Shown: positions 23,201 through 36,850 of the stretch, piece by piece
Layout of the letters: each line of letters starts with the position of its first letter
Numbering within the stretch: position 1 is the first letter of the stretch
Assembly (NCBI GenBank): GCA_029531795.1
Contig: JAPEIS010000010.1
Span: 806,001 to 870,000, forward strand
Source: Sclerotinia nivalis
Taxonomy: Eukaryota; Ascomycota; Leotiomycetes; Helotiales; Sclerotiniaceae
Direction of reading: 5' to 3'
DNA length: 64,000 nucleotides
Translations under genes and position numbers: made by a program
The notes under the pieces: generated by a model
Seen by the model: the letters and a program-made list of their open reading frames with translations, nothing else
Databases searched by the model: none
Told to the model about the DNA's origin: nothing

Positions 23201-26196
23201 TTCATTTTGCTTGAGGTTACTAACATAAGTGTAAGTCATTTCAAAGAATGCTCATATAGAGGCATGGAAGCGCTGAAGGAGACCCAGCCTTGGAGCACGT
23301 TTCATGCCTGATGACTCTTCATTTGTGGAGAAGTTCGTACTAACATGGTCATGGAAAATAGACCTCAGATCTTGGCCCACGAGGCTGTGCTCTTGGGCTG
23401 GAAATCTGGAAGCAGCGAAAGTCCTGTGACGTAGAGCTAAAACATTAAGTATGTCGCAGACTCTGAATATAGAGTTGGAAGGTTTGTCGCATCAAATGGT
23501 CTCCGTAAAACCGTAGCCATCCGGCTTGCTAACGACGGCGACGGCAATGGTCATTATCTCGATATTCATGCTCACATTTGACTGTGCGAGAGATTGACAT
23601 GTTTGAGACATCCTGTAGTAATTGGTGAATATAGCCTTTGTAAAATTTCTTGGTACCTACCACCCAGCCTACCTTGAAGTGTAAGGTGGTTCATACTATT
23701 TTACGGTGACCTAATATGGTGATAGAGATGCTGCCGATCTTTCTTTATGGTGGGTTCTTTGGAAGATACGGCTATTATAGGAGACGGATGATGCCGAACG
23801 GGAAGTCAATAGTTTGAGGTTCTTCGCTGTCCCAATCTAGATATCATGAAATGAGGGGAAATCTCAAGGATCAAATGGATATCAAAGTGCTCATCGCTGC
23901 AATTGCAACCAACAGAATGCACGTAACTTTGTGATGTTAAGTCAATAATCATCAACGAATCATTTGAACCAGATGAAGGACAAAATTGATGCTGCGAAAA
24001 GTCAACCTAGTTAGATTTTAAGGCTGGGTAAACATTACGAAACTTGACCTTGATGGATAAAGCCATTACATTCTACTGCAGCTGTAATTATTTAGGACAG
24101 GACAAGGCGTGACTCCTTCATTAACCGAAAGTTATCATTATTATATTGTTCGGCGCATATCATAAATTTTTTTTTTCATATACTAACAAATAGACAGAGC
24201 CACAGCAGTGACCATGGGCAAAAGCTAAATACTTGAAACCAGCTTGAGAATGATGATTATACTCGTCGCCCAGCTCAGATGATTGATTATGGCGTTTTTA
24301 TTTTATTTCCTCTCTCTTGCTGCCATTTTGTGAGGTCTTGGCTCTATGGCCTTCTGCTTACTTGGATAATCAAACTATTGCTTCAACAGTCACAGTGCTC
24401 ACTAGCACTTCACCATTATCAGTCACTCCCCCTCCTAAATCGGATTCTTTCGCGCGAAGTTAGCGATGAATAATTTCCTTTCACGATCCTGCCTTGGATC
24501 TATGACCCTTCCTTTTTCTATCTTCACCCTTTCCCTTGGGTTACTCACTGAAATTTGACTAATAAATTAGATGCCTGTACCTGCTCAATTGAGGATAAAT
24601 CGGGAGCTAGACTTTACTTAGGTACCTTTGGGTTCTAAAAATGACGATCTTTTGGTGTTCGCATTCTAAATTATCCCATCATGAGCCTTGTTTTATGGAT
24701 CAAAAATACTTTGAATGCTTGAAATGAACCCTGTGCAAAATTTCATAGACACTCCCTTTTATGGATGCATGGCTTGAGGAGACATAACGCCATCATCCAG
24801 CTCCTTGTATGCGATTCCTTTCGAAAACTAATTCTCATTCCTCATTCCAACCAGCACCCCAGCCATCAAAGCCTTGGTCGAAAAATTTACAAGTAACCTC
24901 AAAAACTGCAAGGACACCAATGCGGACTTCACTGGGGCCAAAGGATAACTTTGGACCCTTGTATACACTAACCACACCTTGTACTTTTCCAAACAATCAT
25001 CCCACGTCGCTGTTTTAGTTGAAGTATTTGCTTCACGAGCGGCCATGAACATGGTGTGAAGCCAAGATTTCTTAAAGGGTGGAGAATATCTATGCAGCTG
25101 CCGTCAGTCATAGGTTCAGAGCCACATAGGTATAAATCGTCAGGGTTGATATTTTAGCTTCTTCAAGGATTAACTGGTGATATAAGGCCATACACATCTT
25201 GATGCTGCTATAGTTACAGGGCATATGTGCATACATATTTAGAGACTACTTTAACCAAAAGGGGCTCATCAGGAAGTGGTAGTGGCATGACTGACTATAC
25301 GCTAATCGGTAATTTCTCTGATTATCTTCGTTACTCATGATATCTGAACACACCACCCAAACATTTACTCACACCACTTAAACTAAACACACCACACAAG
25401 AGAAAGAAAATTGGAAAAATTCCCGCAAGCCACCGAAAAAGTCTTGCCCTTTTCAACTATGCATGTACCACCAACCAGACATTGTGAAGCACACACACCT
25501 TTTCCTTGGTAAAAAGTTGATTTTCCCATGACTAACTTACCAGGCAGTCTAGCGTCTAGCAATTTATACCATTATCCTCTACCCCCAAAAATTGTATTAA
25601 TATATACACTTTACCATTTTAGGGGGAGTGGCCAAAAATGTGAAAAAAAAAATTTAATAAAAAAAAAGCCCATCTGCACAAGGCAGGCATTATCTGCAGG
25701 ACCCAGACAGGCCAATTCCTAGTCAATCCCATCTCTACTCAAATTTGTATATCCTTCAACCTCCTCCCTCATATTTATGAGCCATATCAGAACTTCAGGA
25801 ACTTTCAAACCAAATACTTTTCGAGACAAGCAAGGCTATTGAGTGACTAAGGGAATGATACCATACAATAACTCAAATTCGTCAGCTATTATTTCTTCCT
25901 TAATCACATCATCCATTTAAGAAATTACGGCAGTAGCTTTCATTGCACAAGATTTCCTCCACTTAGTACCGGGTGGAGCCTTTTCATCGAGTCACACCAT
26001 AGCTTACTTGACCGAGCTTTGTCGACGACATAAAATCAGACAACACAGCATTTATTCCTTACCTTGCGAAAAGATCCATAAAGGAAGACTCCTCCTTCGA
26101 ATTCTGGAAATTTCCCTTCCTCAATCAATTCGAACCTCATCAACCATATCCAATTCCCTCTACACTCTCAGTACAATCAAACAATCAACATACAAA

Positions 26197-26667
26197 ATGT
26201 CTTTCGATATGGAATGGTCTCCGGAATTCTGCCTCGCCTGTGATAGGCAAACAGATGGAGGTGTTTACTGCTCCGAAGCTTGCCGTCTCGCAGAGTACGA
26301 AAAGGCTTCTTCAAATGAGAATTCAGTACCCTCTTCACCATCATCACTTCACGGGGCTTCTTGGCCTTCAAAGTCAAATGGTTTCTATATGGAGCCAGCA
26401 TACAACTTCAGCAATGCACAACCATACGGCACAACCCCCTCGTCTAGAACCTCATACTTTTCCCAACCTTCGAGATCATCTCCAGTTGCCAAGCCTACCT
26501 TGACACCTTCGAGCTCGCAGTCAAGTCTCTTCTCAATGCAAAGCACCACTTCATCGACGTCCTCAGAACCGACGCAGTTATCAGCGGAAGCAAAGCAGGC
26601 TTTGAGGGCATATGCTAGCTCATTTGATCAATCTCGAAACTCCAGACGACAATCTGGCAGTCATTAA
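26197..26667 (+). CDS. Ecl1-type life-span regulatory zinc protein
   Basis: Small protein of 156 residues, single exon. The N-terminus carries CLACDRQTDGGVYCSEACR (Cys12, Cys15, Cys25, Cys29), the CX2C-X9-CX3C signature of the Ecl1 family. In fission yeast this family extends chronological life span and acts in stress and nutrient signalling. The remainder is low-complexity Ser/Thr/Pro-rich, apart from a helical SAEAKQALRAYASSF near the C-terminus that is also typical of filamentous-fungal members. The start at 26197 (CAAAATGTC) fits fungal context. The frame stays open upstream to 26008, but that part resembles leader sequence. The gene has long non-coding flanks on both sides, which suggests extended UTRs or regulation. 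Confidence 0.82.
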   Translation: MSFDMEWSPEFCLACDRQTDGGVYCSEACRLAEYEKASSNENSVPSSPSSLHGASWPSKSNGFYMEPAYNFSNAQPYGTTPSSRTSYFSQPSRSSPVAKPTLTPSSSQSSLFSMQSTTSSTSSEPTQLSAEAKQALRAYASSFDQSRNSRRQSGSH

Positions 26668-29049
26668 ATAATCTACCTACTACGAATCCTTTTTCTACCA
26701 ATATCATCTCAACTTCGGCATTCAACGGCGTTATTTCAGACAACACATATTTCTCATTATGATACAAATACCCATTCCTCTTCTCAAAAATCCTTACAAG
26801 GAGTCGGCGTTACCTCACAATATATGATCAAATCGATTGTTGTACAAAAGTGTTATCATTTGGGCATGCATTCACACCATTCATCTCATCAATCTTCGGC
26901 ATTCAAAAAATTTCCTTGGGTCATTGTTACAAATTTGCATGGGAGCATTCAGAACAGCGAGGAGTGGAGTCTCGCAATTTGTTTTCGGCACTACGCTTTT
27001 ATTTTCTTCATACATCATGGGCATATTAGGAAGGCATGGGAGGGATACCCAGATATCATTCAGACTATTATGGGAAAGCATCGGACAATGGGATAGGCAG
27101 CGTTGGAGCATTTTATTCATTTGTTAAGAAGGAAGGAATGATTCACTTAATGGTGAAGGGGCGCCTTTTTTTTCTCTCTCGATTCTCGCTTGATGCAACA
27201 AATCGTTCTTCTCTTTTCTGTGCTTTACGAAGCCTGTTAGCGATAGTTTGGTTTGGGTTGGATGGGAGGATAGGATGGATATACCACATAATGGTATGAA
27301 TCCAGTAGATTAGTCTGGTCTCGTCATTACTTCACAATGAAGTAAATTGGCTTACCCTATTAGTATGATAGTCAAAGCAAAAAGAATAAAAAGATTCAGT
27401 CCTGTCACTAAATGACGGACTTGGCACCAACATTACTTTTTTCCCTTTGAATCTTCTATCGTGATATGTGAAACTTTTTTTTCTCTTTGTTGGTTTCTTA
27501 ATTAAATTACAACATCAACATCATCAGGATTCAAACTCAATTCCTCCTTCAACGCATACGGAAACCCCGAGTGCGTAAAAAAAAGAAAGAAAAAAAAAAC
27601 ATGTAGTATTTACCCCTCGCGCTCCCACTAACTAGGAAATAAGACTCACGTCGATCACAACCCTACGGTACAACAAGGTTGAGGCTTTGAGCGAAATAGA
27701 AGGCTAGTTCAACATTAATATTTACCTGAAAACTTAGCTTGCGGCGAAGCAGATAATGAGCGCTTAAATTCGTGAAATTAAGTAAGTCCATGGTGTAAAA
27801 TTAGGTCGGCTAATACTAGGTAAGGTAGGTTATTTATGGATTGATTGCTTTTCTTTTGTTTGTTTTTGTTTTTGTTTTTGTTGGCACCTTGTTGGATATT
27901 GATATTGATGTTTGGAGGGAGGGAGGGAAAATGGGAGGGAGGGGAAGGCTCGGAGAATTAATTCTATGTATAGCATAGCATTCATTGGATTTTTTCGTAA
28001 TTTTATATAAATTTTGTATACCCGCTGACGGGCCCGCTCCGCTCTCGCGGTACGGTATTGTTGGATTTGTATCGGCTTCTAGAGAGCGCTTATGGCGCAA
28101 TTGTTAGATTTGATTTTGATTTTGATTTTGATTTTCTTCTTTACGATTTATTCTTTTGGGGTAAGATACTCATTATTTAGCGGTGGATTTATAGCTGAGG
28201 AAGATAGATGGAAAGTTTAGAGATACTATAGACTACCGGTATGCGAATAATGCGATTCTTTCTCCTAGTGCTAGAGCTGTGGTGGAGAGCTAGAGAGCTA
28301 AAAAGCTAGAACTATTGGAAAGACGATGGCCCGTTTTCTTCACGTTGGAATTTCTGGTAACCTACCTAGGTACGCTTAGACTTTAGATACACTAGAGGAT
28401 GATGGTGTTGTTTTGGGTTTTGCACGTGCTTTTCTCGATGATTTTCTTGGGTCGTTGAACTTACTTTGGTTAGGTTTGGTTTGGTTTGGTTAGGTTAGGT
28501 TAGGTTAGGTTAGGTTAGATAGAGGTGGAATTCGTGGATGGAGGTCAAAGAAGAATGTGTGGGGATGGGGATAGCTTTAGCTTCGAGATTATGATGCCAT
28601 TGTTTATGTAGGGTTGGTTCATGTATTAGTGATGTTTTCATGGGTGTGTAGTTTTGAGTGCATGAGGTGAGGTTTTCGCTTGTCGGGTTTTCATCTCGTA
28701 ATGGTTTCTGTGCTGGAGCCTTGGGGATGGAGAATGCGGGGATATGAAATGGCGTGGTGATGATGGATGGTTGGCTTGGTTGAGAAGAGATACCTCGTTG
28801 TACAGCGAGTGAGGTGTTTGAGGCATTATTAATATCATATCCTTTATGCAAAAATACTTCACCGCAAACTATCCTTGCTCTCCTTATAGCCTCGCTAGTT
28901 TCCACAATTCCCTGCACATGATTCAAAGATTCCCCCCCAATAAACCCACCGCCCCGAAATCGAAACAATACAAACAAACAAACAAAACGGAAACTTTGGT
29001 TCCAACCCGCTGAATCTCCACCAAATGAATTATTTCTTCATCGGTACCA
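26668..29049. other. Intergenic, no gene seen
   Basis: 3' flank of the Ecl1-like gene followed by sequence rich in T runs and short tandem motifs (TTTTTG near 27850, GATTTT near 28110, GGTTA near 28470). No supported coding region. Confidence 0.45.
28463..28516 (+). repeat. (GGTTA/GGTTT)n pentanucleotide array
   Basis: About ten consecutive 5-mers, GGTTT changing to GGTTA. A reverse-complement relative (CCTAA/CCTAT) occurs at 35935-35958. Confidence 0.75.
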
Positions 29050-29331
29050 TCAATTGGGATTTCCGGCGGCGCCCGCCGCCCGAAGGTCTGCCTTACCGCT
29101 TGTACCTTGTTTGCTTGAACTGCTTTGATCCCAGCACATCACTCCACTGTAAGAATTGTCTGGTACTGCGGGACCTAAAAGTCAAAGGTTAGATGATCGT
29201 GATCGTACGAGATTTATACAAGGAGAGACCTGGAGGGGATGAAACAAAATTAAGGATTTTTAGAGTTTCTCACGGTTGATGTTGATAAAGAGAGAACTTT
29301 GAAGGGGAAGAAAAGGAAAGGATGATTGCAT
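29050..29331 (-). CDS. Possible small protein, 2 exons
   Basis: Tentative 60-residue protein of unknown function. The last exon, 29050-29174, is preceded by a textbook fungal acceptor with a CTAAC-type branch site and TTTTAG. In one frame it reads PAVPDNSYSGVMCW followed by a Ser/Lys/Gly stretch and an Ala/Gly-rich end (DLRAAGAAGNPN) to a TGA. Codon make-up and GC content stand out from the surroundings. The donor GTGAGA at 29273 gives a 99-nt intron with matching phase and an upstream ATG at 29331; the frame also stays open to an ATG at 29550. The first exon is weak, and the true 5' exon may lie elsewhere. No family recognised. Confidence 0.35.
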
Positions 29332-32300
29332 GGAAAAAAAAAAATGTAGGGAAAAATGTAAGGAAGAATTGCGCAATGATCGCTGTGAGGAAGCGGAAAT
29401 GCCGTTATTCCTTTCTTCGTCCGAGAGTGAATTCAGGTACGAAACCTTTTGGGATGCACTTCCTTGTCTTGTCAGGTGAGATGAGAGGGGTGTTTTGTTG
29501 GTTGGCTTGATGCTGAGTCTGAGGGTTTGATGTTTGGTGATGTCTGACACGAGGGTAATACCGTAATAACCAATTATATGAAGTCGGAGACAGAACTTCG
29601 CTTCCCTCTATGGAAAACTTCAGAAAAAAGAAAGAGATTATCTACCCGCTCGGCCTTTCCGTCTTCCGGATTCTCTCTTCACTAAAGGCCATGGAGTAGA
29701 TCAGTGGAGGCCGAGCCGTAAGCCCTACGCACCGGACTTCAATATGAAGGAGGCACAGTCACGCGAATTTCTATAACCTTCTCGAAGTCAATTAATTTAA
29801 TTTGAATATTCTACTTCGATTTTCATAATTACTCAAATGCATAAATCTCCTAAAAACTCCATTGTCACCATACCCATAAAAGCAATACCCACATATACAT
29901 TTATCCATGTACATACATCGGTGACCTAACGCCCCCCTAAAGAAACTTGACCCCATAAATACGCACACATCACGACGGATCTCCTTCCCGGCCAGCGCTT
30001 TCACCACGCTTCCATCTGTCAGGTACGACCTCCACTTCCTCACCTCATCCCACACAAAGATGCATCGTAAGTTACTTCCGGCTTTCATCGTAGCTCTCCC
30101 GACCGGGTCTGGAATCGGGCGGGTCCAGTTCTATGACATGTGTTTCGATCGCATAATCGGTGGAAAGTGGAACCCTTCCATATCAGTGACCAGAGATGTA
30201 AGCCTTTGGATACACGTGGAATATTGGAGTTTAGGCTCTAGAGCAGTAGAGTCTAGGCATACTTACATACTTACTTGTACGATGCAGCTTCATGAAACCC
30301 TACAGAGTAAGAATCTCGACACCGAGTTTGTTTAAAAACGGGACAGCCCAGACAGCAATTCAATTGTGGATTCCGAGTCCGGCACCGTTTTCCGTGAATG
30401 CATGGGTTTTGTGGTGGTTGTTCATCCATTCCGTTTCATCGCCGTGGGTTCGGGGTTGTTTTTGCATTAGCGGTTTGAGTTGGTTTTGGGCTGTTATGGA
30501 GTCTGGATCTGCAATGTTGGGTACAGTAATAATGGATTATCTTGCTTGCATTGATGATAAGTAGCATAATATTTCTTGCAGTTGCAGTTGCGTGTTCGTT
30601 GTCGTGGTTCATGTTCGTTGGGCTGGGGCTGAGTTGGATCTTCGAGGATTAATGTACTCTGTAGGGAAAAAATTTCTCTCGATTCCATTCGCTCGGGAAT
30701 CCTTGGAATTTGATATTGAATATTGAAAATTTTCACTATTCTGACTGTGCTCGGCCGGATAGAATTGTTTATTGTTTCTTTTTTTTTAAAACATCTTATT
30801 TTTTTAAGACTTTTTTTGTAAGGTTACAAGAAATTTTGAATTTTTCCTTCGGTGAAGAATTTTTTCTCTCCGGGCGGGATGAAGGGATACAGATGAGGCG
30901 GAAGCGAGAATGTTCTGGACGACGCCGCAAAACCTCAATTTAGATAGAATGAGGCTGATTTTGACGGATTGAAACCGCTATGTAGAATTAGGTGATTTCC
31001 AAATCGAGCTAAATGTTCTTTGTGTTTTCTTTTTATGTTTGGTTCTCTTTTAGTATTAAGGTTAGTACTGTTATTGTTACTAAGTCAGGAACGAAGAAAA
31101 GGAATTTGAAATGTGATCGAAATGGTTCACGATAATTCAAGCCTCTAGTGGGGTTTTGAGTCTCAGGACGTATTGCCTTAAATTCGAATATATTTCTGTT
31201 TATGTCTGAGATGACGAATAAAGCAAGTGCTTCTAATTTGGGTATGAATTATGTTGTTGAGGTTAACGATCTTCATTCCATACTGCATAACCACCTTATG
31301 AAATGACCAGCTGTTTGTACCTTCGATAATCCGGGTTGTTGGTACATGAATACTTTATCATTCACCAGGTGATTGGTACGAGAACGAAAACTGCAAGATG
31401 GAAGCTTCCGGTCACCGAGTTATCTGGCTTGTATTGTTTCAAATGTCGTGGAAACTTCTATTGTTCTCTGAGACTGAGATTGAGACTTCATGTTTAACCT
31501 CACCACCATCCCTGCAACTACTGCCTCTATGAGTCCATGTACCCAATTCCTCAGTAAAAATATCTAGTTCCTAAACGCCCGGCGAATTCCACATCTACAA
31601 TCCCAATCCCTTCTCCGATGTCACACAACTAAATTCTGCACTTCTGCATCCATCTCTTCATGTTTGCTTTTCTCGTTACACTTTATGATCAATATCTTGC
31701 TCACTCACGTGGAACCCTAACACCACGCCCCGAAAAAGCCTACAGAAACCACCTCATCGCGGTAAGTCCTACCGGACGAAGTACAATCTATACATTCCTT
31801 AGCGTTGACTCGGGAACCTGCATACGTCAAAAAAAAAACAATTCTGTTTCATCTGCAACCTCAACCCCGATCTTCCACCGAAAGCCGTTGCTGGCCGACG
31901 CAAGGAGGAATTGGATCGAAGATTTTGGTATGTTTTACTTGCTAGTCTTTGTTGGTGGAGTGATACAGCAGTATTTGTACGTCTAGATTCACGTGCGGTG
32001 GCTTTTCTCCCCCTGAGCACTGATTGTGGAGAATGGTTACGTGCAGGAATTTGTTGGTACATGTTTACTTTTTATCACTTTATTAATGAAATGAATATTA
32101 AAGCAGTCCTATTTCGTCTCTATTTACATTTTCCCAGCGTACAAGAGGTTCTCGGCGTAAGCTGTGACCGATGGAGAAGGAGATATCATGCGGAGATCAC
32201 GAGATGGCGTATTACTGCTAGGTTCTTGCTTGCAGATGTGTTATGTAAAGAACCTAGTCCATCCAAATATATGAATACCGTCTGGTATTTTCTTTTTCTC

Positions 32301-34983
32301 CTTTTTAAATAAGCATACACCTCTAAGATACATGCAAGGGAACATATCACAACACCTACATCGCAGTCTGCTGCGTGCAGCATCTGTTGTTCTCGTGATG
32401 TAGTTAAAGAGATTGCTGCTTTATGCTGCATTTCAGTCCAGATAAAATGCCGTGTTTAAGCATTTAAATGCAAAGTGCCGCACGTGGGAAAAGGGCGTGG
32501 GGGTCCCTATTACTATCATTTACTTCTTCTATACCAATGGCGCAGTGAGACGTTCTGATACTTGACCCAAGACTTTGCCCCAAGGAGTAGGAAAGCAAAA
32601 TGTGGAGATCAAAAGTAGTATCACGAGTTGTTGATTGTTTCTGCATGAATCCAAAGGTACTGCATTCGTTCTTAACACGAGGATCATGTATAATCGGCCT
32701 AGATCTCGACTGAGTGATGGGGCCATCGGGTCTACTGTCGGGCGGTAAAGTATGTCACTTGTACTTTTATGAAGTAACATCATCTTCACGGATTAAGTAC
32801 CGATGTGGTGTATGTACCCCACACTATATTGTTAGGGGGTAGAAATAGCGGGCTACATCCGCCGGGTTATGATAACGCCATTGAGCCACAGAGTCGGAGT
32901 CGAGTTTCTAGGCATGACATGATTTTAACCCGGGTGAAAGGAGGATTGCCGGGCGAGACAACTTGAGGGATTTTTATGGTGAGTACTAATAACGGTTCTT
33001 AATAGTCCCGGCTTGGGGGGATTTTCGGTGGTGTAATTAAAGTCTAAGACGGTCCAAGTCAGTCGGCTTGAGGTGGTTCCATGATGGAAGGTCGTCGGCT
33101 CTGGGAAATGATCATAAGAATTACGGATATGCAGTAATGCGGCAGCATGGATATTAACATGGCCGTTCATGGAGGTGAGAGTTTGCGAATTTCAAGCTGC
33201 AAATGACTATTCTCGTTTCTAATACTAGTGGTCCACATCAGGTATTTGTCGAACTAATAAACTTTTTCAAAAGTATTCCAACTCAAACATAAGAAATAAC
33301 ATCATGCTATACCTATACCGAGTAGGAAATACGAGAGAGCAAGGTTTCTACTTCATAGTATCGTTTGGGCTGCGGCTTGCATCAAAACACTCAGATAATG
33401 TCATCATTGCATCTCCATTACACCATCATCGATTGTTTCCTGATAAGTGTCATTTCCTTAAACTACTTGCTGTCATTTTATCTCCATGTTTCTCTAGCGC
33501 ATCTAAACGTGTGAGAATTCCCTTCATGCACACAAAACTGGCTACAACCATACGAGTTCAGAAATCTTCCAGCAGAAGTACAGGGACCATAAATCCCTAT
33601 CTGCCAGAATTATCAGATGAGTAGGAGGATATAAGATTTTTAAGGAGGAGTTTATGTACCAAATCGATTGCTCTTCATCTAAAATCCTCGCTGCTAGTGA
33701 AAGCGGGGTTATGTTCCGTTCAGTTTCTTGGTGGAGATAATGGAAGAGGATGTCCGTCAACCTTGAGAGACGATAACTCTCTATGCTGTGTTGAGCTTCT
33801 TCGGAGTGTCTATATAAAGACCGAGAAGTCATGGAGATAACTTTCGCTTCTAGAGTGAACAGACACATCCTCGACTTTGATAGGAGTGCTGTAAAATTTG
33901 TATCTCTATCAATCCTGCTCCACTGATCATGTAATTTGGATCATTGTCTTAAAAGCCATAAAACAGTTTGTACAATAATTCATTATCATTTCGACCTAGT
34001 ATTGCTATCATCATCAATCTATCAATTTATACTATCATCTATAAACTATCGTTACCAGTTCCAGATCGTACCTTGTATCGAATAATTTCCATACGTCTAG
34101 AAAGTTTAGACTTGTCTAACATATACATACTTCGGACTTATCGATGTGAGTAGTCCTCGAGCGTATTATCTTCACTGTCTATGTTTGACATGAAAACTTT
34201 CTGGATTGGGAGCTGGTAGCTTTTATATAGGTTGAGTTAGAGAAAAGTCATACTCCGCGTACTACTATAATCACCATGAATTATATGCAGACTAAGACTT
34301 TGCCATTCCGTAACTTTGAATGCTAATATCCACGTACCCAACTGCCTGTGTAGAGAAATCTCAAAGAAAAGAGGTAATCATTCCATGATTCCGTCTTCAA
34401 TTTCCAAACGAAACCATTGTCATTGTCGCCGCTCGTCATCTTATTGTCATCCTACAGGTTGCATACTAATCAATAAACATAGTTACTCGATTCTCACTCT
34501 TCCACCTCTATTATCAAACTCGACTCACGATTCCAAAGTAATTTTTCTGCTTCTCTATCTTTCCTTGAAAGTTTCTCATAAAGATTGGATTAATTTGCAT
34601 GCTTTGATACTTGGGATAGACGAGTTTATATACAGCCCATGAGCTAATATTTTTTGTATCAAAGTGGGGAGATGAAGGGAGATGGAATGGGAAGAGTGCT
34701 TCAGCTTACCTATCCCTTCGGCTATCCTAATTGGGGGGTGGCACTCAACCACCCGCGAGAAAAATCAGCAGCTGTCGCATGGTCATCACATCAGTACCAT
34801 CCCTATTCCCCTGTCATCATTATGTACGGTACGATGACGAGAATATAACTCCTACTCCCAGTCCTCTCCAACAAAACCCCAATGCATCATTTTTCGCGCA
34901 ACCCTTACTTAATTTTTCAGGACTTCATACCAGTGCCAATCGAAATTCTTGCTATCGAAAGGGCAGCTCAATTTAGTCGTGAG

Positions 34984-35045
34984 GTTAGAAGTTAGAAGCT
35001 AGATTTGGCAGAAGTTAGAAGTTAGATGTAATAGAAGTTAGATAT
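34984..35045 (+). repeat. GTTAGAA(GTTAGA) short tandem repeat
   Basis: Six or so imperfect copies of GAAGTTAGA in about 60 bp of non-coding DNA. Confidence 0.65.
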
Positions 35046-36835
35046 AAACAATTACCATTCTCATCAAAGACTTCGCTTCATCTCAGCAGCGTTCATTCAT
35101 ACTGTGAGGACTATTACTACCACAGCAAAATCGTAAAACTTACTATTGATGGTAGTTCATCTAATTGATCGACCAAAGTAAGTACAAGAAATGTCTTGAA
35201 ATTCTCTAACAAGGGGTATGTCTTATGTATATGTATATTTATAGGATTTAGATATGGATACGGTACTGCCTTAGACTGGATGAAATCGACTGTATTAGCG
35301 GGGTGTGAAAAGAATATGAATGCCAGATATGAGATTAAGTAAAAATCGAAAATATATATATATATAATTCTAAGTTTCTAAATTCAGGAAAGAGAAATGT
35401 CCGCAGTAGCTGTAGGAAGAAAGTATTGCTCCGGATAAAGAAATGACATAGAAACAACAGCAGCATGCATGAGGAAGAAATCACATTAAGATTTACATTC
35501 AGCAGCGCTTTTCACATACCACTGATGGGGATCTCTAATAAAGGTAATTCTTGACATCCTCGGAACTTTCGAACTTGCAGTTTTCTCATTGTATGTTCAC
35601 CGGATAGATGACTGTTGTTCTATACATATCACTGCCACTCAGCTAAAATCTACACGCTCTCTATCACTAGCTTTCCATTATCATTCTTCTCACCACTCCC
35701 ACACTCCAACACTCCACAATAAATACCTATACCCTTACACCGAAAATTCGCATTCATGCATGCAACACATATACATAGCCAAGAACATCAACCCGCAATA
35801 CAGGTAAACCCACACTCCGAACTACAACAGACATTAATTCGTTTTCCCCTCTTCCTTCCTTTCTCCAGCTATCCATCCGTCTACTTTCCCGCAACTGATA
35901 TTAAGATCATATTTCCCTTTTACAAATATATATCCTAACCTATCCTAACCTAACCTAGCATTCTCCATCTTCAAATACAACTCCTAACTCTTAACTCGAA
36001 GAATCACAATTAGCTCAGCTTATTCACTAGAAGTATAAGCTCACAATCTTAACCTATCTCCACTACCTCTCCACCATGAATTAGAAACCTAAATAGAAAA
36101 TCCCACCTTCTTCCTCCAACGTTAACAAACTGTAAATAGCATAATCCAATCCAATCCCGCAACATTATTAAGAAACCCACCCACTGCCTAGATGCATAAA
36201 TAAAAATACAACATTTCTTTTTACATACTACTTAGTACTTAGCCAAGTATTTAAGTATTCAAACCCAGAACTTATTCTTACCTACCTATATCTATATCTC
36301 AACCAACCATCTATACACTTAACCAAGAATATATTGCAAGGAAACTTTCAGATTTCTCCAACACCCAAAACCAAGAAATAATTCCCCAATGGAGACTATA
36401 AACAGTAAACTTCAAAGCTCTCAGCTCTCAAACTAGATACACTACACCTCAGATCCCCTCCCCCCACCAGCCAGCGAATCCCCTCCATTCAATCATTTAA
36501 TCATCCAAGCACCGCCGATCAATACCAAGCCGCTGTGTATTTATGCCAGTACCAGGTACTTTTGTATGTCTGCTGATCCGGGTATTAAGCAGATGATGTG
36601 AGTATATTAGACATCAATATCTCAACATTTCAATATCCCAAAAATCATGCACAATTACATACCCGAGTACTTCTAATCAATAAATCACCAACAAAAACCA
36701 ACACAAACCAACACAAACCAACACCCACACACATCCATATCCCTCTCCACAACAAATTGTCAAATTATCGAAAGACTACATCTACTCGAATACAAACTTG
36801 AACATAAACATCACCTTCTATCCACAATCATTTAA

Positions 36836-36850
36836 CCCCCCCCCCCCCCC
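36836..36850 (+). repeat. Poly-C tract
   Basis: Fifteen consecutive C residues, uncommon in this AT-leaning region. Confidence 0.85.

Larger units (their letters stand above)
13920..26196. other. 12-kb gene-poor region
   Basis: No coding region I can defend on either strand. Open frames are short, overlapping and lack domain motifs or splice partners. Base composition is like the rest of the left arm, not RIP-degraded. It contains a (CATCGC)n tract at 17238, a poly-A tract at 16696 and a GC-richer island near 18700-18880. The right end is the upstream region of the Ecl1-like gene. Non-coding transcripts or fast-evolving small genes could be present unseen. Confidence 0.45.

Noticed and set aside
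29792..30335. Open frames on both strands around 30 kb with some coding-like words (TDGSVVKALAGKEIRRD)
   Set aside because: No splice partner or domain found; frames overlap head to head, so neither can be supported.
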